From assembly GCA_914767715.1 (NCBI GenBank), contig OU612065.1, positions 14,694,001 through 14,758,000 on the forward strand: a DNA stretch of 64,000 nt, written 5' to 3'. The stretch comes from Membranipora membranacea (taxonomy: Eukaryota > Bryozoa > Gymnolaemata > Cheilostomatida > Membraniporidae). The position numbers and the translations under genes are program-made. This document shows, one piece after another, positions 1 through 16,027 of this stretch (positions within the stretch are counted from its first letter, which is position 1; the number at the start of each line of letters is the position of its first letter). Under the pieces are notes generated by a model, which was not told the DNA's origin, searched no databases, and saw only the letters and a list, made by a program, of their open reading frames with translations.

Positions 1-2087
1 TGCATAATATTCAAAGCAGGCTCAGTAGCATCAGTGTGTGTCTATTCAACTTGCCAGTCAAGTGAGTATAGGTTACACAGAGAGAGTCAGATTGGTTGTT
101 ATCTGTAAGTTCACTACCCCAACTCACTCTTATCCTATAACTGGTGGTATACCCAAGTAGAGTAGGTCCAGTTCAGTATTGAGTGTAGTACTGTAGGTAG
201 TGTCAGCTGAGTCTGAGGACACAGAAAGTAGACTCTTAGACTAGAGTGGCTGACTCTCACTCAGTCAGCCTTGTATGAGTGCCCTTTCTTTTGCTCTTAT
301 AAACTGCAGTACCATCCAATATATTTGAATATCAAAAGAGATAATATTTAAGTGATGTGTGGATATTGCTGCACAACCTCACAGTCAACAGTAGAACTTT
401 TGGAAAAATTATCTTCTCAACTAGATCTTTACCAATTCCAAGTTTTCTGTAGAAAATGGATTGCTATATTACCTACTGTATAATCCCAAAGTAACAAAAG
501 CCTCATCACCATTCTAAGAGTGCGGTAGGAAATAACCCTCCTGATTGTCTTCAAATAAGCTTTGATAATACTTTAACACCATAATAAAGACATTATCCTC
601 TAGAAATAATTAGCATAAACTGATCACTATTGTATTCAATTTATTTTCAACTGACAGTTAGATTTCAAAATTAGTATAATTGCCAAAGCACAAGGATATA
701 ACTTTCTCCGGCGAGCAGGAAGCTGTTTGGCGGCTATATAGTACCAAATCATTACACCACCCTCATATCATTCCTAAAGTGAAACTGCATCGATGGAAAT
801 GCTGTGTGTGTGGAGGCAGGGAGAGGGTGGAGGTGGAGGGTACTGAACAAATTCAGCAGAGTGAGAGGCTGCATCCATAATCCGCCTATGCTTGCATGAA
901 ACTCCAAAGAGGTGTCCTGGTAACCAGGATTCATAATACAGCCGCTGTTCCATACAAACAGGGAGGGGTTTTTTTTCTGCATTTATTTAGCTATATATAT
1001 AGTATATAACCTGAATATAAAGTTAGTTACTAACATAAGACCACTAGCTAGGTCTAGGACTAGTTCTTCATGTCAAGGAGGAGTAAACTAAGTATTGTAT
1101 TTATTTGTTACTGTAGTTAGCAAGGTATTTTTATAGTAATTATAATTTATTATACTGGAAAATAGGTAAGGTAGAGAGGTCTAATGTGAACCTTATTCTG
1201 AACTCCACCATGTCAGAGGAGAAATCAGATATTATTACTATATATATTATATATATCTGAATCTGATTGAAAATGGTAAGTAACTACTAGTACTAACACC
1301 TCATAGACATACTGTACAACTGAATGGAAGAAGGCTTTCTGTTTGTCATTGGTCTTATAAGCGCAGAGGGTATGTAGTTGTATATTTCAGTCACCTGCAT
1401 AGCGAACTGGGTTCTCGAGTATATTCTCACTAGGCTTTTGAAACATACCCCCTAGGCATTAACCTGTTTCACCACAACCGACATTGACTGAGGAAAACAC
1501 CATGACTGTATTCTTATGTCTTGTACTGACAATGACGACGAGACTGACGCTTGTGCGCTTAACTTTCCGAAAGCGTTGATTGCAACAAGCTTTTACTGAA
1601 ACAAGCTCAGTGCAGCATCAGTTATCAGTTAATCTTAGGGATGTAGATTTCCTTGCAAAGTTGGTATAAGTTTCTCCAACTGCTGACATTGCCCATGAGA
1701 GGGTCAATGGGCATTTCAGCAGTACCAACAGGTCAACCATTCTGGTGGACATTCTTGAATGTTTGCAGGTGTTCTCATGGCTCAACCAAGAGTTTGGCGC
1801 AGTCTCCAAGGTGGTTTTGTGTAAATCGCTGTACTGACCAGCATGCATATGCTACTGTGCCTGATGATGTGTGATAGAAATTAACAATGACAATGAACAA
1901 CCTTGAGACCGCTGCTGTAGGACCTCTGTGATAACATTAAATTAAAAGGAATTCCAAGTGAAGAAGCTTCCAAAATTCGAGTGCAAAAAATCCCCTTTTG
2001 GTCTGAACCCCTCACAGATTGCTCATCAATTTTTATATGTGATTTGCAGCGAAAAAAGTTTATGAGGAATGTTGAATATCATTTGAG
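1..2087. other. Left flank without a recognised gene
   Basis: About 2 kb upstream of the ATAD1 coding start. I see no open frame with recognisable protein similarity, no tRNA-like boxes and no strong repeat, only a short AT-rich run near 1222-1255. A splice acceptor (polypyrimidine run, then tatag) ends at 2130, five bases before the ATAD1 start codon, so an untranslated first exon and the ATAD1 promoter should lie somewhere in this stretch. I could not place them. Short frames here, for example 1653-1874, look like chance. Confidence 0.5.
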
Positions 2088-2135
2088 ATGGTCCACATTC
2101 ATTCAAAACTTGTGTCTTTTTCTTCTATAGGTGCT

Positions 2136-5100
2136 ATGGGTAATGCTGTATCACATTCAGGAGGAGGCCTACAGTTAATCAAAGAGAAAGCCTCCGGAAT
2201 GTCACCCAAGGCTCAAGAGATCCTTTTAACATTACTCTTAACTGGTTTATCAACGGGGGCAGCATATCTTATTCTTAATAAGATTCTGGCGAAGCTGGAT
2301 CCAACAAACAAGGACAAGATAAAGTCACAGGAAGTAGTGAGTACTGTCATGTGTTAGTTGTGTGTATGTTTAGTTTACATTTGCATCATTATTGTTGCCT
2401 TTTAAGTTGGCAGACGGTTGTTATGAGAGGCTTTTTTTGGGGCTTAAAAACATCCCCTCAACTGTTTGAGCATATTAATCAAATAGTTCATTTGAATTTG
2501 TATGTAGACAGACAGCTTTTAGGTACTTTGCGCAGAGATAGTTAAGTTATGTGAGCGATTTAATGTAATTTTGAACATGTCTCTTGGTATAGAACACCAG
2601 TACTTTGGCTAACTTCAATTCCCCTATATATTTGATAGCGCAAATTATCTTGAAGCTGGGAACGTGGATACCGGTAGTCCCTAGTGCTTCTCATTATTTG
2701 AAGCTTGTTGACATTTTAGTGATGGTAAAAATTTATAAGTCTTTGTAAGCTGTGACACTAGTACTGTTATATTGGGGGTAAGAGAGAAAATGGGATATCA
2801 CAATGACTATTGATTGGCTATTAATGTGGCCATTGATTGTTGCTATTTTTGAGACCATACTTCCTGTAACTCCACAGTTCCGTCTTCTTCAACAGGATCT
2901 TTCAACCCGTTTCCATTTTCATATACATTGTAAAATTCTACATAAAAAACCATATCAGTATTCAGGTCAAGTTGAAATCTGATGCAGCTGCTTTGAGACA
3001 ATTACAATAAATATTTGGGCTTAGCCTTTTCATGCGGCCAAATGAGTTGCCGGGTGTAAAGGCTAGTTTGGTCTACCTTTTGGCCATAGAGTTGAACTGA
3101 CAGAAACATATCTATGCTCTATCTATCCAAGGAGTACTTGAACTATCAAGACCAACTGTATAAGTGCCGAAATGTAAATGGGGATTAGAATGAAGCAAAA
3201 TGAATCTAAGACTGATCCTCTTAGTCATACCCAGCTTGTTTATGGTCACATGTTATGTGTATTTAAGGCAGCAGACCTCATGAATAGAATAGGTATCGAG
3301 ATTAAAGGAGATTTGAATGACTACGAGCTTTGCATCGCTTCCAATCTTGTGGACACAAGAGACATAAATGTTAATTGGGAAGATATTGGCGGTCTGCAAT
3401 CAACTATTGATGAGATCAATGAAGTTGTTATCCTGCCATTCACCAGACCTGATCTCTTCAAATCATCTGAGTTATTACGTCCTCCAAAAGGTATGAAGCT
3501 TTCCAGGTTACTGATTCACGTTTTATTGCCATAATTCTCCCTGGTAAACATTCCAAAGTTTACTATTCTGCTTGTGTAAGGATTGTACAGTATTTTTCGT
3601 TCCACAGCATCCCTGATTTTGTTATTGCACTGAGGAGTCCTTTCCAAACAAATAACATTTCGATTGAATAAATTTCTGTAAAACACGTGTGTTTTCATCA
3701 AAAAACCTTACCTTTTATCAGTATTGATGAGCAAGGAGTTAGAGTGAACTAGGTATGAGAGGTAGCTCAGTTGGTTTGTGGGAGGTGGCTCAGTTAGTTA
3801 GAGCGACTGCAGCGGGATTAAAACTCAAGATCTCCAACACTTGCGCATTGGATATCTTAGGTTTGAATCCCGCTGCAGTCTTCCAACTACTGGGCTCAAT
3901 TGACGCCCCAGGTGTGCTCCCCCCTGCCTGCACACTGAGAGCAACTTGGCGCCAAATACGGCGGCCACGCCCTTAAACTACTGCTGCCACCCATGCAAAT
4001 TTGTGCTCATTGAATTCTGCATAGCTCCAAGATAATTAATTGAGACTTAAATCTCATAATTGTCACCTAATGGGCAAATAATTTGCACAAACTGATCTTT
4101 AAAATCAGGGCATGAAATCTACGCACCAGCTAATGACGTGTACAGTATGCATTAGTAAGACGGTAACTACGTCACCCGTGCCGGTAGACAATTAATTTCA
4201 TACCCTAGTTTTGACGATCAGTTTGTGCAAGTTATTTGCTCATTAGGTGACAATGCTGAGATTGCAGCCTCATTTTATTAGTTTTGAGCTATACAGAATT
4301 CTATAAGCACACATTTGGCTGTGTGGCAGCAGTGGTTTAAGGCACCTTCATTTCTCAGTCTTCGGACAGAGACAGACTTACGATTTTAACTCCTTTACCA
4401 CACTTGCAATGTCCATCATAGTTGAATTACAACAAATGGAATGTTTTGTAGGAGTCTTACTACATGGACCTCCTGGTTGTGGGAAAACAATGTTAGCCAA
4501 GGCTACGGCTAAAGCATCAGGGGCACGTTTCATCAATCTACAAGCGTCAGCACTATTTGACAAGTGGTATGGCGAATCCCAAAAGAGAGCTGAAGCCATA
4601 TTTTCATTGGTGAGTGTTTGATATATCATTTCTAAGGTCTATGCATGGTTTTTTTTATAGACAGTTTTCTGTGCTCTAATTTGAGCCTCTATTCGGAGTT
4701 GTCCTCTCACCCTTTCATTAAATTTTGAGTTACAAGTTTGTCCAAGGAGTTAACTCCTTGGTTTGTCACAGTATGTCTAGCAAGCTGTTAAACTTACCTT
4801 CTCTTAATCCTCATTTTTTTCTACGAAATCCCTAAGCATAAATCATAGCTAAAAAACCCAATTCTAGCATAAATTAAGTAATGACCCCTCCCTATATAAC
4901 CTTTTTTTCTTGACTATTTTTATGATGTGATTATAAATAATTTGTTGCATCAGTTTTACACACACAGGAGTTCATCACATATGCAATATACATGTTCTGA
5001 ATAGCTTACACCATGGCAAACCAGATGAATGAATCAACAATTAAAATATATCGGCAGCATTCTATACTGATTTGTTCTGATTATTGAGTATGTCAGGCAG

Positions 5101-8025
5101 GTTCTAGGAAACAACCTGCTTCGATTGTTAGCTGAATTACTGATTCCTGTTTGATTGTTCTCTGTTTCTAGGCTGCCAAGATAGAACCAACCATAATATT
5201 CATAGATGAAATAGGTGAGTCATTCATGCATTGTGGAAAACCTATTGTAGGGGGAAAACTCTAGGGTCATCATATCAGGCAGTAATATATTATCCTGGAT
5301 GCACATTTTGAGAATACATGATGAAACAGAGATAGTATTTAGTTCTTGGATAAACCCAGCGAGGGACTGACACATTTTATTATATTGTATATGTCGCTGT
5401 CAACTCTTTAATAGTCGTCGCAGCTGTAAGGTGACAAAAATAGATTGAAATTTCACAAAAGTTGATTGATGTTATTCCTAGAGCCCTCACCCCTACAGTT
5501 AGGGTTCTAGTTCAACAAACTATGTCATCATTACCAGGTTTGCTGGTTAAGTTCTATATTCTTTAGTGATATGGATTGAATTCAAGTGTGGGACCTTTGG
5601 TTTAACATTAGGTAAATAATTGAATAACGTTTTATTTTTTTAAAGCAGACATTCCTTTCACTTACACAGTCACATACACTGAGTTTCCATGGGATCGAGC
5701 TGGGCAAATTTCGGAGTTGTTCAACCCATGGGAATGCCTGCCAGGCAGAGCTGAGCTGGAAAACTGAGCTCGCACTAAATAAATAAACTAAAATGATGGT
5801 AGAACTGCTCATCATACCAGAGCAGATAACAGAAATCCCTCCCTCGCCACTTTTTTTACCGACACCTCACTTCAAGACGGTGTAAAGAGAGCTGCACATG
5901 GTTCAGAATTTTCCACGACAATAACAGCTTTGTCTTACTATGTTTTCAATCAATAGTTATCCTATTTTGTAGATGCATTTTTGCGGGCTCGCTCCGAAAA
6001 TGACCATGAGGCTACAGCTTTAGTGAAGGCACAGTTTATGACTCTGTGGGATGGTCTGACTACAGACTCGGACTGCAGTATTCTTATAATGGGTGCTACA
6101 AACAGACCTATGGATGTTGATCCAGCCTTTAGGAGAAGAATGCCTTGTATGCTTCAGCTGTCATTGCCGGTAAGTTTAATAACATATAGAATGATGTATG
6201 TTACTGGTATGTACCTAATAATAATATCATTGTTACATAAGGGGCAACTCCTGACATAACCCCATTACATTACAATGTAATGATCTATCGGTTGGAGTGA
6301 AAAATCTGGCTGTTATTAAAAGTCCATCAACGGGATAATCTGGGGGGGGGGCTAACCAATAGCACCATGTTGTGCAGAAGAGTCTTCTTCATACCCCAAC
6401 TGATTTCCGTAGCTTTCAGTGCACTTAGGGACTCATGACAGCTTGTCAAACACAACTGTGTCTAGCAGCACCGACAAAAACATACACCAGCTGAGGGTAG
6501 AAAGCTGTGACATATGCTCTTTCAGGATATGTTTTTGTTTACAGAATGTGTGTCATTGTTTACATCTTATGATGTTATTTGATTGACCATAATTATTCTG
6601 CAGGAAACATCGTTTTTTATGTCATTTCCTCAGATTGCTACTTGAGAACTTACTAAGAACTTTCATGTCTCAGGGCTAGGAATGTAGGGTTATAAAGATA
6701 GCAGTCGTTAATTTTATGTTATTGCTGATAGATTTGTTCTATACTCTGTCTGTCACCTCATTTAACTTGTTTAATTCAACTTAAATTCTCATTCACTGCC
6801 TACTCTGCTGCTCTAGTTTTCCTCTTTTTACTCACTGCGAGGTTTAGGTTTGATATGCAAAACCTCCCTTTTCCCATTCGCAATTTTTTACATCTACTAT
6901 GATAAACTTTTGGGTTATGAATTGCAGAGAGAAACTGAAAGAGCATCTATATTACATGTCATCTTGAAAAATGAAGCAATTGAAAACAAAGATCTAGTCA
7001 TAGAAGAAATGTCACATAAGACCGATAACTTATCGGGTAGCGACCTGAAGGAGTTGTGTCGCCATGCAGCACTTTTCCGGGTCCGAGATTACATTAGTGC
7101 AGAGATTCAGTCTGGGTAAGTACCTTGATACTCCTCTATACAAGGAAATTAATAAGTTCAAGTGGATATTTGTGTCTTTCTTATGGAAGTGTATTGAGCA
7201 AAACCATTATCATACAGTTGAGTGGGAATTTCCAGCCAATAGGGATGTTATGCAAGTCAAGGAAAACTGGAATCATCCTTGTGTCAGTCAGATGAAGTCT
7301 GGACTGAATTGATAAAGACATAAATCAGTCTGTGTAACAGGCATCTACATTGTGTCACTGTCTCCCTGCTTTCAGTGTATCAGATATCTTTGTGTTGTAT
7401 ATGCAGCATACCATGCCTTGCTCTGGCCAATGATGACACTCCCAAAGTATAGGTAATGACATTTCAATGATTACAGGGCATGAACATGGCCTTGAAAGGT
7501 TTCCCTTAATACACAAGCATTATTGGCCATGAGCAATCTTTCTTGGATGATGAATGTGTTTAAATGACAGCAGATTATTGTGTTGTCAGCTAAGAGTTGT
7601 TCTCTCCTGGCATTGTTAGAGTTTGACAGTTCGACAACTCCTTGTTATTGTAATGCTTCGATGCCCGAAATTATGAGTGAAATGTCCATTTTGCAGTAAT
7701 ACCTATACAATTCGATAAGAGTGTGTTGATGAATTTCATATTTTACTCGCCTTAGGAGAGCTTAGGAGTAGGTTCATCTATGTTGTACCCTTGTATCCAC
7801 TAAACCTTGCCAACATAATTCTTTGGTTGTTACATTCATCGGACGACATTCTAGATATCATTGATATTTTGTAGGGCTGCGAACAGTCGGGGAGATGGTG
7901 CATGTCCTATACTAAGGAAAATGAACCTGCAGGATTTCAACAAGGCATTGGAAAAGTTTAGAAATTCATCCATACATGCTGCACATGTCACCAGTTTACA
8001 AGAACTTCATGATGCAGCTGATTAA
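2136..8025 (+). CDS. ATAD1: ATAD1/Msp1-type outer mitochondrial membrane AAA ATPase
   Basis: Seven coding exons: 2136-2336, 3268-3490, 4452-4609, 5172-5214, 5973-6169, 6928-7115, 7875-8025. Phases agree and give 386 residues, against about 360 in mammals. ATAD1/Msp1 is an N-anchored AAA+ translocase that extracts mislocalised tail-anchored proteins from the mitochondrial outer membrane and peroxisomes. Seen here: a hydrophobic anchor at residues ~28-48 followed by LDPT; a linker ending NWEDIGGL; Walker A GPPGCGKT at 147-154; the pore-loop-type KWYGESQK segment; Walker B IIFIDEID at 202-209; sensor-1 Asn in GATNRP (~252); arginine fingers RRRMP (~262-264); and a C-terminal [12 protein letters not shown] helix. 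All key residues are intact. The start is the ATG just after an acceptor at 2130; the frame stays open upstream to 2088, but that part lies in the intron. Intron 2 carries a SINE with a nested fold-back element ending only ~60 bp before exon 3. The gene is tail to tail with HIF1AN, with 395 bp between stop codons. Closest alternative: another Msp1-like or katanin-clade AAA; the anchor and motifs favour ATAD1. Confidence 0.95.
3761..4390 (+). repeat. tRNA-derived SINE (family A), split by a fold-back element
   Basis: In ATAD1 intron 2. An A-box-like stretch TGGCTCAGTTAG near 3787-3798 and a B-box GGTTTGAATCC at 3860-3870 mark a tRNA-derived pol III promoter. The A-box region is partly duplicated (ggtagctcagttgg at 3761, ggtggctcagttag at 3784). 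The tRNA-unrelated body (agagcaacttgg..ccaaata..cggccacgc, 3937-3972) and the 3' end (ggcacc..atttctcag ... cgattttaac, 4341-4390) reappear at 45069-45187, which defines the family. The body is interrupted at 3977-4336. It is not a functional tRNA: the A-to-B spacing is long and I see no proper cloverleaf. Confidence 0.75.
3973..4340. mobile_element. TTAA-flanked palindromic fold-back MITE inside the SINE
   Basis: Two arms of about 145 bp (3977-4118 and 4195-4336) are imperfect reverse complements around a ~75-bp spacer. Ends match as ACTACTGCTGCCACCC at the left and, reversed, ACCACTGCTGCCACAC at the right. Each end abuts TTAA (3973-3976 and 4337-4340), as expected for a 4-bp TTAA target duplication. 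Such duplications are typical of piggyBac-type elements, though the terminal bases are not the usual CCC. It has no coding capacity. The SINE relative at 45069-45187 shows the uninterrupted site. Confidence 0.75.
4657..4712 (+). repeat. Terminal fragment of the palindromic MITE seen at 34521-35038
   Basis: In ATAD1 intron 3. About 55 bp beginning atagacagttttctg and continuing through attcggagttgtcctctc matches the left arm of the palindromic element at 34521-35038 with few differences. Beyond 4712 similarity stops, so this is a solo end or truncated copy. Confidence 0.65.
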
Positions 8026-8302
8026 TAACTGCAGTTTTATGTTTGACCAATGTTTACTCCTTGGTTTAGCCTCTTTCAATTCATGCTTGTCTAGTGTTTT
8101 TGTTAATCACATTGCTAATATCTTTCATGATTTCAGCCAGTTGTTCAAATCTGAAGATTTTACTGTCTAAGTCATTTCCCGCTCAGGCGATAAATGCCGA
8201 TGTGTATACGTATTTTATGTGCTAAGAAGTTAAAGCTGTTCTGCTAAATCCTATAAGTGAAGAAGTGCTAACTTTTGTGTAATTTGTACGTATAAAGAGT
8301 GT

Positions 8303-8308
8303 TTTATT
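8303..8308 (-). terminator. Poly(A) signal for HIF1AN
   Basis: The minus strand reads AATAAA here, 113 bases past the HIF1AN stop. It is the only canonical signal I see between the converging ATAD1 and HIF1AN stop codons. I found no clear plus-strand AATAAA for ATAD1 in this gap, so the two 3' ends probably overlap. Confidence 0.6.
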
Positions 8309-8420
8309 ACAATAATTCATAATATAAAGTATAAGTAAGAAAGAATCAACTTGCAGTACCTAGTAATTTTGTTCATGATTTTACCAGCAACCATCCACAA
8401 GTTGTATTAATTGCCCTCCA

Positions 8421-12193
<3,773 letters not shown>

Positions 12194-15100
12194 GTTGCAC
12201 TGAATGATGTGCAGAGGTAGCACTAAATTTTTGAGCAAAATATATAAAAAAATAATTAGAAAAATAAATTTTCATTTATTTATGCTGATTAATATCAGTA
12301 TGACTTCAATTGAACTTAAAAATTATCATATATTTTATTAAACAAAATTTGCTAAACAAAAGGTTTTGTCAAGTCTAAAATATTGTAATATTTTGCTCAA
12401 GAGGAGAAAACTTCTTAACATACTGTGTACCAATCAGGGATGATAAATCCTGATTACTGAGATTTGCCCATCCACTAGCTAGGAGGGTGGGCCACTCTAC
12501 CCTACCTGCGCTAGCCAATGTGTTGGCTCTGATTGGTTTCCGATCAGAGCACTTGACTATGCTAAAACAAATGACTGCTCCTACTTGCTTCCCATATGAT
12601 CAACCACCTTCCCCACTCCCGCCCCCCAGCAATACACAGCAAAGATGAACTTTTAGCGAACTTTAGACAATCAGCTGAGTCCTAAGTTATATCAAACAAT
12701 GTCAATCATTTGCTTATGACTATGTCTGGAAGAATTAACCAGCCCTGACAGACTATACCAAGTCTAAAGGTGGCTATAGCAGACATGCATATCATCGCCA
12801 TGTGATACACAATTTGGCCTTCGATCTTTCATGGAGTAGCAGCTTAATTACATGAACTCTTTAATATTAACCTACACAAATATGTGAAGCCAGCCAGTTT
12901 TACTTTTTACAAATTTTGTTGGGTTAAACATTTGAATTGACTTGCCTGGTATCTAGGAACGGGTTTTATCGATAACATGCTGGAGCTCATAAATGGACAA
13001 CAAAATCCCCAGGTCGGGTTGGGCAGCTTATACGCAGGAAATCAAAAACTATAACACTGGTTTTCAAAGCCAATGAGCAATTCTAATGCAATTTAAATAG
13101 CTTAACCGACACCAATTTTATGAGTTGTGTCAATCTGATGAATAACGAATCCAGCGTTTTAGCAATTGGCTGAAATATGGTCTACTGTAGGAAATAACCT
13201 CCCACATGAGACGTCAAGGTATGACGCAAACAGAAAATTCTGAAATCTACCTTGCATTGCAAGTGGTCTTGTTTTATCCACCATCACTAAGTTCACAACC
13301 GTAAAATAGGAATACGATACAAAAGTATTTGCCGCTTCTCAACTCATCCACAGCACAGAAAATTTGTAATGTTTCATTATTTAAAGTTTTTCAGTATTTC
13401 AAAATTGTAAGACATCCATTGAAAAGGCTGCTGCGACTCTTGAAATTATTCTCAGGAAAATTTGAGATCTGTCACCTAACCTGAATGGCTGTATTTCTTA
13501 ATCCATAATGCAAAGTTACAAAATCTAGACGCAAGTCCAACCAATCTTATTGTCAGCTGATTTCCGTCATGGTTGTTAGTCTGAAGTTCAAAGCCGATTT
13601 AAAAATGGATAATTTGTGGTGACTCATAATTTCAGTAGTGTGAAAATCTATCCACTCAGCCCTAGCTGTCTATTTATTGAAGCAGGGAGTTTGTCTCTAC
13701 CTCCCTGATTTAAGTCACACATCAATCCCGTAAAAACTATAATATGGAGTTGTCTACTGGCGCTCCATGAGGACGTGCCAGCAAATCGCTATAACCTACC
13801 ACTTTGCCCAATCAATAGCAATATGAGGCCGTTGAACGTCGATAATTACCATGCCATGCTTGGTCGCATTATATATTCTTACTAGTCATAGAGTATTATA
13901 ATATGCATGAATGCTTGGACGTTCACAGTTTCCTATTCACGCAAATCTACATAATAAATACGATCAGACCAAAATCAGATATCACATCATTATTATAGAG
14001 TGCAAGTCTGATCTGAGAGAATGGGAGATAGGATGGTAATTTAGTGTGACGGGATAATTATATACTAAACAACAGTAATCACTGATCAATTCGTTCAGAT
14101 TAGTCTGTGTTGCTCTTCAGCAAAGTGTTGTCATAATTTGTCGGATATTTATCTTGGATTAGCTGGGAACGGTATGTATAAATTTTTCTTCTCACGGAAA
14201 TACTATACTGGGTTGTAAAACTATGTAAACTTGTAAATCCATGGTGATAAAAATAGGGATAGGATATAGGTATAGATGGTGATAAGTTTGCATGGAAAAC
14301 ATCACCCTATATATCTTAATCTGGGACTTTTTGTCATCTCCATTCGCTTACTTTCAAAATGAGCTACGCGTAAAGGGGGAATACATTACATAATAATACT
14401 ATCTGTAAATGAGTCATAGTGTGAAATGGAGATGCCACTGTCTCTTTGAAGTAACATTTTGTTGGAAAAATATACCTGTACTTACTGAAGGTTTGTACCT
14501 GTCATACAACTTACACATCAATATCCATGGTATCAAGTGATGCATGCCAAAATATGCTTGTGTCTAGCATTAATGTGCCAATCGACTCACACGACCACCT
14601 ATGATGGATATCTGTAATGTGTAATAATTCGAAGAAATGTTTTCTATTACTCCATCAAAAATGTTGTATGTTTCATGTTCTGAATTATGTGCAAACTAAT
14701 AGCATAAATTCAATGTGGGCTCCTGAGAAAAAGGACACATTTCTGAGCAACTTCTACTTTGATCCGATTGATCCACTGTCGTTGTTTTGAAGGCATATGA
14801 CAATTAATTGTTCACGCAAGCCAAGGTTTTGTTTTAGCATTCCTCCACTGCTGGCATCGGTAATCAGTAAATTATAGATTCTACCTCCAATAATGGCGGA
14901 TCAGTTTTGGATTCAAACTCTAATAATTGTAGGTAGGCCAAATGTTGACTTAATCTATGGTCAATATGCTGCAGTTAGTTAAAAAAAACTGGCATGTAAT
15001 TTTTGTTTTAAATACGTGGGTATTCATTTTCCATTGGGGACGGATTATACACATTAATCAAGGATAATTAACTTCCACAACCTAGGTTACCCAGCCCAGA

Positions 15101-15662
15101 CCACCCTCATGTATAACCAGTATCCCGCCATGCTTCGTGCAAAGCCATAACTGTTACCGCATACTTAGCTTCATGTTTCTGGTAGTGGGAAGCCCCCTGA
15201 ATTTTGAAATACAGCTGCAGGTTTCTCTGACCATGGTTGTTATGGAATACAGACTCAAGATTAATAGAGATGGATGGGTTCATGTTTTAATAGCTGGATT
15301 GCTCGCTAGTCACACCAATGTTTCATGTCATCGATAAAAATTAACACCATGCAGTTGTTGTCTGCGCCCCAGATTATGAGTCATATAATTTAGAGATCTG
15401 ATATCAGAAGGCAATTGTTGGCGCTTACACCATGTCTTATCATAGGTAGGTAGAGTTTATGAGTTAGTCTTATCTCACAGTTCAGTAACTGATTACCCTC
15501 GTAGTCACACCAGTGAGCACCGTGTACTGTCAAGTACCGGCTGGAATAGTCACCTTCAGGTTTGCTTTGTTGTAACTGGTAACAGCTGGGAAACCATCAG
15601 GTGAGCGGTGACCTCTTTTTCACAGTCTTCCTCATTAAAGCGTACCTTACCTTACTCAATAC

Positions 15663-15741
15663 GGGATACTTCAGTAGAGCTACTGATTGTGGGGGGTATA
15701 GGGATACTTCAGTAGAGCTACTGATTGTGGGGGGGGGGGGG
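15663..15741. repeat. Tandem duplication of a ~38-bp unit ending in a G run
   Basis: The unit gggatacttcagtagagc..actgattgtgg occurs twice back to back. The second copy ends in a run of 13 G (15729-15741). Confidence 0.85.
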
Positions 15742-15793
15742 TCTATAGGGAAAGAATGGATAGGATGTCAGGGTACAATAAGAGCGATATGTA

Positions 15794-16027
15794 TGAATAT
15801 CAAGGGACCTTAATCCTTCCATATATGAGTACTATAACTGCAACCTGACACCACATGTCTAAGCAGTACAATTATAGATTTACGATCTGACCCTCTTTGC
15901 AGCTCAAGTGTTGAAAGTATACAGAGTTGGTTTATGCTAGGCTGACAAAAAATCTGAGTGTTTTGGCCTATAGCGAGCACTTGTCAGCAAGCTTGTGGGA
16001 CTATAGCCTCTGTGTTTGTTAGCTCTA
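15794..16027 (-). repeat. 234-bp dispersed repeat, copy 2 (inverted)
   Basis: Reverse complement of 10875-11108, 4.7 kb away in intergenic DNA. The near identity points to a recent insertion or duplication. Confidence 0.85.

Noticed and set aside
1653-1874. Overlapping 73-76-codon frames on both strands upstream of ATAD1
   Set aside because: Neither shows a known domain and translations are interrupted when extended; treated as chance frames.
3780-3882. Possible functional tRNA gene (A-box and B-box present)
   Set aside because: A-to-B spacing is too long, no cloverleaf or anticodon arm could be folded, and the 3' body is shared with another SINE copy.
3755-3976. 73-codon plus-strand frame
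   Set aside because: It lies wholly inside the SINE, within an ATAD1 intron.
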